A model generated the notes under the pieces. The model saw only the letters and a program-made list of their open reading frames with translations, ran no database searches and was not told the origin of the DNA. DNA of 30,974 nucleotides from JABWBR01 sp036741235. GTDB lineage: Bacteria > Bacteroidota > Bacteroidia > Chitinophagales > Saprospiraceae. The position numbers and the translations under genes were made by a program. This document shows positions 6,959 to 14,668 of this stretch, one piece after another; position 1 is the stretch's first letter; each line of letters starts with the position of its first letter. The stretch covers positions 1 to 30,974 of the forward strand of contig DAINSQ010000041.1 of the NCBI GenBank assembly GCA_036741235.1, given 5' to 3'.

Positions 6959-9379
6959 TTATGCTGTATTAACGCTCAACAATTCTCCTAATCGATAAAA
7001 TGCGGCCTCCCACTCGGCATTGGCGAATTTGCGCTCGCCGCTTTTGAAACTTTTTAATATCGAAAAATACAAATTCTGGCTTTTCCAAAAATCAAGGGTA
7101 AGCCCCAGTTGTTTGAGCATTTCCATGACGATGTTGAGGTTGGCGAGTTGCTGCAGGCTCAAGCCCTCGCCCTCGATTTCCATGTGTTGAATTTCTTTGA
7201 AAATGCGTTCGCCGGCAGAAAGCAACAACCCGGACTTATCGCTTATTTTAACGTGCCAACGCTTGAATTCGTTCACAAGACGGCGTAGTTCGCGGATATT
7301 AAGCATGCCGTTTTCGAAATACCGGTGCAAATCGTGATTGACGACAAATTGCACAGCGTTGAGGTATGCGTCAGGCACGGGAATATCGCTGCCGGCAATA
7401 CTCGCCATGAGCTGGTAGTTGTCGTTGTAAATGTCGCGGAAGGCCTGCTCCACATGTCCCAGGCTTTTGTTGGTGATAAGGCGCAGGATTTTGCGCTTTT
7501 CATCCTGAAAGAGATGCTGGATGGTGTATTTATCAGGACCAAAATACTGCTGCATAAGTCCGATTACCTGCCCCAGATCCGACAAGCGGAAGGCGGCGGT
7601 AATCTGCCTGCTCATCTCGTCAAAAACCCGGCGGTCCATGTCGAGCGATATATTGCCGATGATATGGTGTTGGCCCAGGTATACTACGGCAAAGCTGAAG
7701 TGCTTCTGCGATAATGTGATTTTGGAGTGCACTGTTGTACGCCCCACCGCCAGGCGAAGGCTGCCGGCTTCGAGGCGCTCGAATACCTCGCTTTCGGCGA
7801 TATAGTTGAAAAATTCGAGTCGCTCGGGGTATTCCTCAAAAATCGACGAGGCGGCATAGTGCATGCCTACCCGCTCCAGGTTGACGCGGGCGGGAATGAC
7901 GTGTTTATTGTAACTCGCCGCAGCGTTGGGGTATTCGTTACTGGGGATCGTGGCCAACCGCCTGACAAATTCGTCGTGGAGGTCGAACCTGGTCACCTGG
8001 TGGGCATAATGGATCGCCCTGTTGGCATATTGTAGAATCTGATTGGTTTCGATACCGGATACTTCGTCGAAAAACCAACCGCAACTGGTGAACATGAGCA
8101 TGGCCTGCCGCTGCATTTCCATGAGGCGTATCAGTTGAGGTTTTTCCTGCGGGCTCAGCTTGCGGCGGGTGTGTTTGGCCATGAAGGACTCGAGGGTTTC
8201 TTCATTGCGATTTAGCAATACCTCGATGTAGTCGTTGCGGGCCTGCCATACGTCTTTGAGCAATCGCCCCGCTTCGCGTTCGTAAATGGGCAGGAGTTCG
8301 TCGCGCAGCCAATTGAGGGTATCGCGCAGGGGTTTGCGCCAGGACTGGTTCCAGCCTGGCCTTCCCCCGGAGTTGCAGCCGCAGTCGCTGCGCCAGCGCT
8401 CAACGCCGTGAACGCAACTCCAGGAGCTGTTTTCGTGGATTTGCACCTCGAATTTGGGCGGAAATTTGGCCAGGTATTGTCCGTAGTTGGTGATGGTAGC
8501 CAGACCGTGTTCTTCGATGTAGTTGAGGGCGTCGGCCAGGGCCATTTCGCCGTAGCGGTGGTGGTGGCCGTAACTTTCTCCGTCGGTGGCAATATGCACC
8601 AACTGGGGAGCGTCGTCGTCTTCAAAGCCGTCGACGAGGCGATACGCGAAGCCTTTGCCGTTGTTGAGCACCCCTTCGAAGGCCACGCCCTGGGCTATGC
8701 CGCCGTGGTAAAAAAACAGCGCGATGCTGCGCCCGGAAGGTAGTTTACACAAGTACGGCTCTCGCGTATCAATGCCGCCCCCCGGCAACTCGCGCCACTG
8801 ACTTTCGCCGATTTTGCGCAGGGCTTTGGCCTGCCGGGGCGCCAATACCGTGAAGAGAATGCCTTGCGCCGCCAATACTTCAAGCGTATCGGTGTTGACG
8901 GCGGCTTCCGACAGCCACATACCCTCGGGTTTGCGGCCGAAGCGGTATTCGAAATCGCGAATACCCCAAATGACCTGCGTTTCGAGGTCGCGGGCATTGG
9001 CCAGGGGCAGAATGAGGTGGCTGTGTACCTGCGCCATCGCCGAACCGTGGCCGCCAAACCGCGCCTGACTGATTTTGTCGGCGTCGAGGATGGCCTGGTA
9101 ACTGGCAGGGTCGGCTATTTCAAGCCACGACAACAACGTGGGCCCAAAATTAAAACTGATCCGGGTATAATTATTGACGATTTTGACAATCTGCTTTTCG
9201 TCGTCGAGAATACGCGCCGCCGTATTGGGAGCGTAACATTCAAAGTTGATGCGCTCGTTCCAATCGTGAAACGGCGCCGCAGAGTCCTGCTTTTCAACAA
9301 CTTCCAACCAGGCGTTTTCGCGAGGCGGCTGGTAAAAATGACCGTGAATGCAGATGTATTTGTTAGTGGTGATCATCAC
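6959..9379 (-). CDS. GH57-like glycoside hydrolase with DUF3536 domain
   Basis: The 806-residue protein begins with the family GH57 signature ICIHGHFYQPPRENAWLEVV. The region up to about residue 300 includes NFGPTLLSWLE, GHGSAMAQVHSHLILPL and HIATDGESYGHHHRYGE, consistent with a GH57 (beta/alpha)7 catalytic fold. The remaining ~450 residues, with CSWSCxHGVERW-like and CNSGG segments, match DUF3536. GH57 enzymes act on alpha-glucans (amylase, branching or 4-alpha-glucanotransferase activity), so a cytoplasmic role in glycogen-type metabolism is plausible. The exact reaction is unknown. No signal peptide is present. The start is one of two adjacent Met codons. The downstream membrane-protein gene is 17 bases away. 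Confidence 0.9.
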   Translation of the reverse strand: MMITTNKYICIHGHFYQPPRENAWLEVVEKQDSAAPFHDWNERINFECYAPNTAARILDDEKQIVKIVNNYTRISFNFGPTLLSWLEIADPASYQAILDADKISQARFGGHGSAMAQVHSHLILPLANARDLETQVIWGIRDFEYRFGRKPEGMWLSEAAVNTDTLEVLAAQGILFTVLAPRQAKALRKIGESQWRELPGGGIDTREPYLCKLPSGRSIALFFYHGGIAQGVAFEGVLNNGKGFAYRLVDGFEDDDAPQLVHIATDGESYGHHHRYGEMALADALNYIEEHGLATITNYGQYLAKFPPKFEVQIHENSSWSCVHGVERWRSDCGCNSGGRPGWNQSWRKPLRDTLNWLRDELLPIYEREAGRLLKDVWQARNDYIEVLLNRNEETLESFMAKHTRRKLSPQEKPQLIRLMEMQRQAMLMFTSCGWFFDEVSGIETNQILQYANRAIHYAHQVTRFDLHDEFVRRLATIPSNEYPNAAASYNKHVIPARVNLERVGMHYAASSIFEEYPERLEFFNYIAESEVFERLEAGSLRLAVGRTTVHSKITLSQKHFSFAVVYLGQHHIIGNISLDMDRRVFDEMSRQITAAFRLSDLGQVIGLMQQYFGPDKYTIQHLFQDEKRKILRLITNKSLGHVEQAFRDIYNDNYQLMASIAGSDIPVPDAYLNAVQFVVNHDLHRYFENGMLNIRELRRLVNEFKRWHVKISDKSGLLLSAGERIFKEIQHMEIEGEGLSLQQLANLNIVMEMLKQLGLTLDFWKSQNLYFSILKSFKSGERKFANAEWEAAFYRLGELLSVNTA

Positions 9380-9481
9380 TTCGCTTTGGCGGCCTTTCGG
9401 GCTCGTAAAAATAGTATTTAACGAGGATATGGCGACAAAGTTCAGCGGCAGTTTTAGGTATCCGATAAATAGTGCCTGCGG

Positions 9482-9514
9482 CAGTTTAGCGTTAGGGGTT
9501 AGTTAACTAAACTG
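9482..9514. repeat. Inverted repeat with TTAGGGG/TTAACTAA core
   Basis: CAGTTTAG (9482-9489) and CTAAACTG (9507-9514) are perfect inverted arms. A 12-base perfect palindrome TTAGTTAACTAA (9499-9510) overlaps the right arm. AAACCCTCCTAAACC follows at 9521-9535. The element lies between the GH57 start and the 3' end of the EAD-like gene, so it may end the upstream transcript or serve as an operator for the GH57 gene. There is no T-run. Confidence 0.5.
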
Positions 9515-9538
9515 ACAGCTAAACCCTCCTAAACCATT

Positions 9539-10897
9539 TTATCCCCTCCACATCGGCATCGACAAAAGCGACGCCGTGACAAGCAACAAAACGCCCAATA
9601 CAAGCGCGACGACCGGCGGACGGGCGTGCCAAAGCCAGGCCAGGAGATCGGGATTTTGAAGACGCAGGGTGTCCAGTGTGGGTCCGGAGGATAGTTTTCC
9701 GGCAATACCCGCCAATTGGAGCCGAATGATGTTGTTGTGCCACTGCAAGTTTGCAATTTCCATCGACCGGGAAGCAGCCAACTGGAGAAATTCGCCTTTT
9801 TGCAGCGCTATCTGGCGATAGGTGTTGTTTTTGCTGTCGACAAATCGAATATCGCCACCGATGATAGCGCTGGCGAACTCGCCGTTGCCCAGTGGACGAA
9901 TGAAGGCCACGCTGTCAACAGGCAGGTGTTGCTTTTCCATGGCAGGCTGAGCGGCGCCTGAGGGCGATTCCAGGAGTACTGACAGGTTGTCGACGCGGCC
10001 TTCAAACAGAGCTTCCATGACTTCTCCCGGTGGCGTCAATACCGCCCCCGCCGCCCAGTCGGCGTCAAAGGTATCCCCTACCCCATCAATCGCGACTTGA
10101 CTGCATTCAAATAAAAGACTATCCTGAAAATTGAAAATGCCTCTTGCCCGGCCCGGCTGCATATCGAGGGCAATGACGCCGCCGGCGGCTTCGGGGTTGT
10201 CGGGCATGGTGATCGTTATGCGAGTGTCGGTTTGCCAGCCGATAGACTGCAGGTATACCGATTCGGCTAAAAAACCGGCCGCTTCGGCTTCAACGCCGGG
10301 GCGAAGGGCTATTTGGCCTTCGCTTGCTTCATAATTTCTGCTTACGCCGGCGGCGCCGGTTATTCGCAGCCGCTGCGCCGGCAGTGAAACACGGCTGAAT
10401 TGGCCGAGTTGTAATGCGCCGAATGTCTGCCCGATAGTCATATCGGTTTGCGATTTGGCGGAAAAGGCAACCCTGCTGAGCGTCAAGTCCAATTGCACGG
10501 GCACGCCGGTTTTTGTTGCCGATCGCAGCCACAGGAACCCCGTCAGCGCGCTAGCCCAGAGGACGAGCACCAGTACAAACCGATAACGCAACAACCACAG
10601 GCGGATGTTGAGGCCGGCGCTTTGCAATCCGGTCACGGGGGCTGCAATAGTAGAAGGCAGATTGCCGGCGATAAACAAGAGGGCGTTGTGCAGTTGGGTA
10701 AACAACTGCCGCTCTTCAGCTTTCGACAAATTACCGGCGGCTTTGTCCTGCTGCAAACGCGTATAATTGGCCGCATGCAACACGACCTCCTCGTTGACCT
10801 CCCGCGGCAGTTGCCCGGCTATATCGTGCAAAAAAGCAAGCGCCCTGTCGGCGCGGTTAAGCGAAATGAGTTTGCGGATGTAATCGGCGGCCAGCAT
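9539..10897 (-). CDS. EAD11-like inner-membrane protein
   Basis: This 452-residue protein has no signal peptide. Residues 1-80 form a helical module with ALAFLHDI, VNEEVVLHAANYTRLQQD, AAGNLSKAEE and LHNALLFIAGNLP. That order closely resembles effector-associated domain 11, a homotypic interaction module of Bacteroidota conflict/signalling proteins. One membrane helix (about 104-124) is followed by a ~300-residue, beta-rich region with no recognised domain, and a second helix is at about 427-447. The EAD would thus face the cytoplasm and the central region the periplasm. The gene is 3 bases after the secreted-protein gene, so they form an operon. The EAD call comes from memory of the family pattern; membrane topology is more certain. 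Confidence 0.75.
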   Translation of the reverse strand: MLAADYIRKLISLNRADRALAFLHDIAGQLPREVNEEVVLHAANYTRLQQDKAAGNLSKAEERQLFTQLHNALLFIAGNLPSTIAAPVTGLQSAGLNIRLWLLRYRFVLVLVLWASALTGFLWLRSATKTGVPVQLDLTLSRVAFSAKSQTDMTIGQTFGALQLGQFSRVSLPAQRLRITGAAGVSRNYEASEGQIALRPGVEAEAAGFLAESVYLQSIGWQTDTRITITMPDNPEAAGGVIALDMQPGRARGIFNFQDSLLFECSQVAIDGVGDTFDADWAAGAVLTPPGEVMEALFEGRVDNLSVLLESPSGAAQPAMEKQHLPVDSVAFIRPLGNGEFASAIIGGDIRFVDSKNNTYRQIALQKGEFLQLAASRSMEIANLQWHNNIIRLQLAGIAGKLSSGPTLDTLRLQNPDLLAWLWHARPPVVALVLGVLLLVTASLLSMPMWRG

Positions 10898-10900
10898 CTG

Positions 10901-11665
10901 CTATTGCGGGTTAGAATGGTAAAAATAAAAACGAAAAGGCGTTTTGTTGGTCGTATTTCGCTCTTCGAGCAACAAATTGACCGTCACCCATCCCGTATAT
11001 CCTTTCAAATCAGCCTTATCGATGGTTATTTGAAAAACGGAACCGCCAAGATTTTTGCCGATCATACCGGTTTGCGCCAACTTGGCCTCCGGCGGCACGC
11101 CGCTGTATTCGCCTTTGTATACCTTGAACTGCCCCCTGGAGATGCTTTTGGCCAGGCGAAAAACAGCTTTGTATTGATCGGAGGACTTCGGCGATGTACC
11201 CTGGTATACCGATAACGGCAGCAAATAATTGCGCTTTTGGGCGCCGTAACGCAGCAAAACGCCAAGATTGGAAGCCGGCACAGCCAATCTTCTGAGCAAA
11301 CCGTCTACCAACCAGGGGCCGAAGACATTGAGGCCTTTTTTAGTAGTAGCCGGTTTTGATTCCATCCAGTAATAACCCACTATTTTCTTTTCTTCTGCTT
11401 TTAACATAAAAGAATCAATGCCCGGCGAGGTAAAAGCGGCCTGCAATTGCTGCCTTTTGCCCGTCTCATAGGCCTCAAAATAGTCGAAAAACGAAATAAT
11501 ATCGAGCGATGCGCCTACTTCCAGCGCATATACCCCCTCGATGTACCGGTCTTTCTCCTCTTTGACAACCAGCTTTCGGGATTGCGAAAAGACAAACATC
11601 GGCATCAACAACAAAATTACCACTGCCAATAATCGCATTTGATAAAACATCACGCTGGTTTTCAT
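10901..11665 (-). CDS. Secreted protein, partner of the EAD-like gene
   Basis: The 254-residue product starts with a signal peptide ending around VFSQS (an internal Met at residue 10 is an alternative start). The mature part shows no domain I recognise. It has aromatic strands such as VGYYWMESK and YKAVFRLAKSISRGQFKVYKG and ends with beta-rich FRFYFYHSN. It is predicted to be periplasmic or outer-membrane associated. It is the first gene of a two-gene operon with the EAD-like membrane protein and could bind that protein's periplasmic region. This is inferred from adjacency only. The promoter must lie in the 202-base gap shared with the divergent protease gene. Confidence 0.75.
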   Translation of the reverse strand: MKTSVMFYQMRLLAVVILLLMPMFVFSQSRKLVVKEEKDRYIEGVYALEVGASLDIISFFDYFEAYETGKRQQLQAAFTSPGIDSFMLKAEEKKIVGYYWMESKPATTKKGLNVFGPWLVDGLLRRLAVPASNLGVLLRYGAQKRNYLLPLSVYQGTSPKSSDQYKAVFRLAKSISRGQFKVYKGEYSGVPPEAKLAQTGMIGKNLGGSVFQITIDKADLKGYTGWVTVNLLLEERNTTNKTPFRFYFYHSNPQ

Positions 11666-11711
11666 GGAATGAAATTTATTTTTGTTTTGAATTTTTCTAA
11701 AAATAATATAT

Positions 11712-11719
11712 TATCTTTA
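11712..11719 (+). promoter_or_regulatory. Candidate promoter of the protease gene cluster
   Basis: TATCTTTA matches the Bacteroidota -7 consensus TAnnTTTG except for its last base. TTTG lies 22 bases upstream (11686-11689), near the usual distance. This would give a leader of about 145 bases before the protease ATG. The gap also has to hold the promoter of the divergent operon, for which I could not pick a convincing element. Confidence 0.35.
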
Positions 11720-11805
11720 CAAAGGTGTAACAATTGCGTCAATATCTGTTTATGCTCAAAAGGCTCAATTATTACTCCCGAAAAAAAATTTGTGGAAATA
11801 GTTAA

Positions 11806-11820
11806 CGAAAGGCCCTTTCG
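11806..11820. promoter_or_regulatory. Operator-like palindrome in protease leader
   Basis: CGAAAGG and CCTTTCG are perfect 7-base arms around a single C. A third related word, CTTTCG, follows near 11829. The palindrome lies 47 bases before the protease ATG in the divergent intergenic region. It could be a dimeric-regulator site or a small leader hairpin. Confidence 0.4.
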
Positions 11821-11867
11821 GGTATTAACTTTCGTGTACAGTGATACACTCCAAAAGATGCATTACC

Positions 11868-12902
11868 ATGAAAAAACTGCTTTTCCTGCCGTTGAGCCTT
11901 GCGCTGATAGGAGCGACAGCCATTCCCTCCTTTTCCCAAAACATCCTGCAAGGCGTAGCCCTTATTAAATCTTATACCCAGGAAGGCGCCGAGATCGAGA
12001 CCGGCGCGGGTATCGTATGCGGCCAATCGGGCGATCAATTGTTTATCGTTACGGCTCACCACGTAGTTCGCGAAGCCCAATCTGTCAAGGTGCGGCTCAA
12101 CCAGACCAGTTGGACCGAATTCCCGGCTTACGTCCACTACCAGGTCAGCGAAGAACTCGACATTGCGGTGGTCGTCGCCAGGGTTCCCACTACTGCGCCC
12201 ATCAATTACTATGAATTTCGGCGCGGCAATATCGAGGAATTAAAAGAAGACCAGGCGGTGAGTTGTATAGGCCATCCGTACGGATCGGAGTGGATGTACA
12301 ACAAAATGAACAACCTCACCAATACGCGCCAGGGCGCTTATCAACTCGGTTTTTCGGCCTTGGGTATCAATCCCGGCTTTTCAGGCGGCGCGCTGGTAGA
12401 ACGCAAAAAAGGCCGGCTGCTGGGCATGATCACCGAGGTGAGCGGCGGCGCCGGCGCCACCGCCGTCAATATCGACGAGCTGATAAACTACCTGGGCAAA
12501 TGGCGCATTCCTTACAATTTCCTGCTGCCTTACAAGGCGCCGATGAGCCCGCTCACTTATGTGTTTGGCGGACTGGCAGCGGGCAGCGTTGCCACAGGGG
12601 TATATTTCAACCGGCAGGGCGTTGAGCAATACGGCATTTACAAAACCAACCGCGACGAAACGGCGCCCGTATACGACGCGCTTTCGCGCCCGGAGGTGCT
12701 GCAAAAGGCCAAAGACGACTACCTGTACCGCAATATTGCCTATGCCGCTTCGGGCGGTTTTGCCGTGGCAGCCGTTTTGTGCAGCGTATTGAAGAAAAAC
12801 AAAAAACCGGCGCAAAAACCTTCCAGGCCCATTCCCAACTTCTTCAGCCAGGTGGAATGGCTTAACGGCCCCGCGCAAACCGGTATTCGCTTCACTTTTT
12901 AA
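11868..12902 (+). CDS. Exported trypsin-like serine protease with two C-terminal helices
   Basis: The start is set at 11868 because MKKLLFLPLSLALIGATAIP then forms the signal peptide; a GTG at 11841 is in frame. The 344-residue protein has a complete trypsin-like triad: H65 in TAHHVV, D98 in ELDIAVV and S172 in NPGFSGGAL. There is no PDZ domain. After the protease domain (about 25-215) come two predicted helices (about 229-247 and 291-309) flanking a ~40-residue charged segment with several Tyr, then a basic stretch and a beta-like end, GIRFTF. It is probably membrane anchored in the envelope. The PKD lipoprotein gene follows after 10 bases, and the EAD-like operon is divergent. The substrate is unknown. 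Confidence 0.88.
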   Translation: MKKLLFLPLSLALIGATAIPSFSQNILQGVALIKSYTQEGAEIETGAGIVCGQSGDQLFIVTAHHVVREAQSVKVRLNQTSWTEFPAYVHYQVSEELDIAVVVARVPTTAPINYYEFRRGNIEELKEDQAVSCIGHPYGSEWMYNKMNNLTNTRQGAYQLGFSALGINPGFSGGALVERKKGRLLGMITEVSGGAGATAVNIDELINYLGKWRIPYNFLLPYKAPMSPLTYVFGGLAAGSVATGVYFNRQGVEQYGIYKTNRDETAPVYDALSRPEVLQKAKDDYLYRNIAYAASGGFAVAAVLCSVLKKNKKPAQKPSRPIPNFFSQVEWLNGPAQTGIRFTF

Positions 12903-12912
12903 TCAACTACCC

Positions 12913-14655
12913 ATGAAAACCATATTTTCATTAATAGCCGGATTATGGCTAATAATCGCCGTTTTATCGTGCGGAGAAGAACTCAGCGAAATTGCGCCGG
13001 TGTCGCCCCCGGGGGTCATTTTAGGCCAATACAACGAAGCTACCAAAAGCGTCGGCGGCAGAATAACCGCCGAAGGCGATGGCATAGTAGAATTCGGCCA
13101 CATCTGGTTGACTTCACCCAATCGCCCGACAAGCTTAAGCCAGGGCGATACCGCTCGCGCAAGTGCGCTCATAGGCGTGGATTCATTTTATACGATAATT
13201 GATCTGGTTGACACAACCGCGCAACACTACGTTTGGGCGTATGTTAAAGACGTTCACGATCAACCGCGCTTCAGCGATAATCACATTGTGATCAACCCGG
13301 ATAATTCCAATAACCCGGTTGCCGGTTTTGACGTTCCGCCCGGCCCCTTCAAAGCCCCTGCAACGCTCACCTTTACAAGTACTTCGCTACGCGCTGACGA
13401 GCTTGAGTGGTATGTTGATGACGAATTGATCGCTACCAATAATCAGGAATTTACCTATGTCTTTGAAAAGCCGGGTAATTATGCGGTGAAGCTGGTAGCA
13501 ATCGGAGATGGTGGAGTAGATGACGCTATCACAAAAACCGTGGCAATAGAATGGAATACGTATTCTAAAACAGAAACCAACTATGGAGAAGCTATCAAAA
13601 TATTGCCGCTCCAGAATGGAGATTATCTGATTTTGGCAAAAAAAACTACGGGGTCCAATACAGATATCGTACTTATAAAGATGGGAATTTTTGGCAATAT
13701 TAAAGATACTCAAACGTATGATTATTCCAATTCTGACACGCCCAGTGATATGGCGCTGTTATCGGATGGCGCCCTGGCAATTGTCGGCACTACCTTTAAC
13801 ACCACAGCCAATAACGAAGACGTTTTGTATATACGTGTCAACATCAATGATTTAGAGGTCCTTAATAAACGACTATTAAGTGCAAATAACAACGCAGGCA
13901 ATGACAACGGCAATTGTGTGATGGAGTTTGAGGGTAAGGTATTTATTGCCGGCAGCACCAAGTTGACAGGCGACGACTACGATATCTTCATTGCTCTCGG
14001 ACCTTTCGGCATGAAGGATGGTTCGCCGGTTTCATTCGAGATAGCGCCTGTTGCCATTGACCTCCCTAATAATGAAATTGCACATAGCACGATACTTTCC
14101 AATGACGGACACATGCTAATTGCAGGCCAATCCAGAACAACAGGTAATACAACCTGGGATGCTATGCTATTAAAACTTAGCCCATCAGCAGGCGCCGCCG
14201 TCCCCGCTAGCGGTTATCCCAAAACATGGGGTAGCACTATTGATAATGATTATGCGTATGGCATTTCCCAATTGTCAGATAATTCCTTCCTGATGGTTGG
14301 AACCACGAGTTATAACGGCGGAACAACTAATGATATCAACTTAATGAAATTAAGCGCCAGTGGAACCCCCCTATGGTCAAATCTGGGAATGATCAACGAC
14401 AGCGATTTCGATTACGGCTATGGCATTCTCCCTTTAAATGACGGCGCGTTTCTTGTACTGGGCTCATCTAATGACAATGCGCTTATGATGAAACGCAACA
14501 ACAACAATAATTTGATCTGGAAAGAATACTACGGGAGTAGCGGTATTGATCATTTCAATTCGGCAACTGTAACACCTGACGGCGGATTCCTCGCTGTAGG
14601 GAAACAAGGAGGGGCATTGTTGATTACGAAAACTGATGATTCGGGTAAACAATAA
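12913..14655 (+). CDS. Lipoprotein with PKD domain and propeller-like repeats
   Basis: A lipobox ends at Cys20 (LIIAVLSC). The following SEIAPVSPPG stretch and a fibronectin-like region precede a PKD domain at about residues 140-215, with FTSTS, WYVDD and TYVFEKPGNYAVKL. The rest, to residue 580, has repeats of the type GDYLILAKKT, GALAIVGTTF, GHMLIAGQSR, SFLMVGTTSY and GGFLAVGKQG. These suggest a six- or seven-bladed propeller of the SBBP/delta-60 kind. Such proteins usually serve as surface binding or adhesion modules. The gene is 10 bases after the protease gene and 13 before the VWA gene, so it is probably one transcript. By eye it is richer in A+T than its flanks. Confidence 0.82.
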   Translation: MKTIFSLIAGLWLIIAVLSCGEELSEIAPVSPPGVILGQYNEATKSVGGRITAEGDGIVEFGHIWLTSPNRPTSLSQGDTARASALIGVDSFYTIIDLVDTTAQHYVWAYVKDVHDQPRFSDNHIVINPDNSNNPVAGFDVPPGPFKAPATLTFTSTSLRADELEWYVDDELIATNNQEFTYVFEKPGNYAVKLVAIGDGGVDDAITKTVAIEWNTYSKTETNYGEAIKILPLQNGDYLILAKKTTGSNTDIVLIKMGIFGNIKDTQTYDYSNSDTPSDMALLSDGALAIVGTTFNTTANNEDVLYIRVNINDLEVLNKRLLSANNNAGNDNGNCVMEFEGKVFIAGSTKLTGDDYDIFIALGPFGMKDGSPVSFEIAPVAIDLPNNEIAHSTILSNDGHMLIAGQSRTTGNTTWDAMLLKLSPSAGAAVPASGYPKTWGSTIDNDYAYGISQLSDNSFLMVGTTSYNGGTTNDINLMKLSASGTPLWSNLGMINDSDFDYGYGILPLNDGAFLVLGSSNDNALMMKRNNNNNLIWKEYYGSSGIDHFNSATVTPDGGFLAVGKQGGALLITKTDDSGKQ

Positions 14656-14668
14656 AATAACCACAAAT

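Noticed and set aside
10448..11215. Long open frame on the plus strand
   Set aside because: It spans the antisense of two well-supported minus-strand genes and shows no family features.
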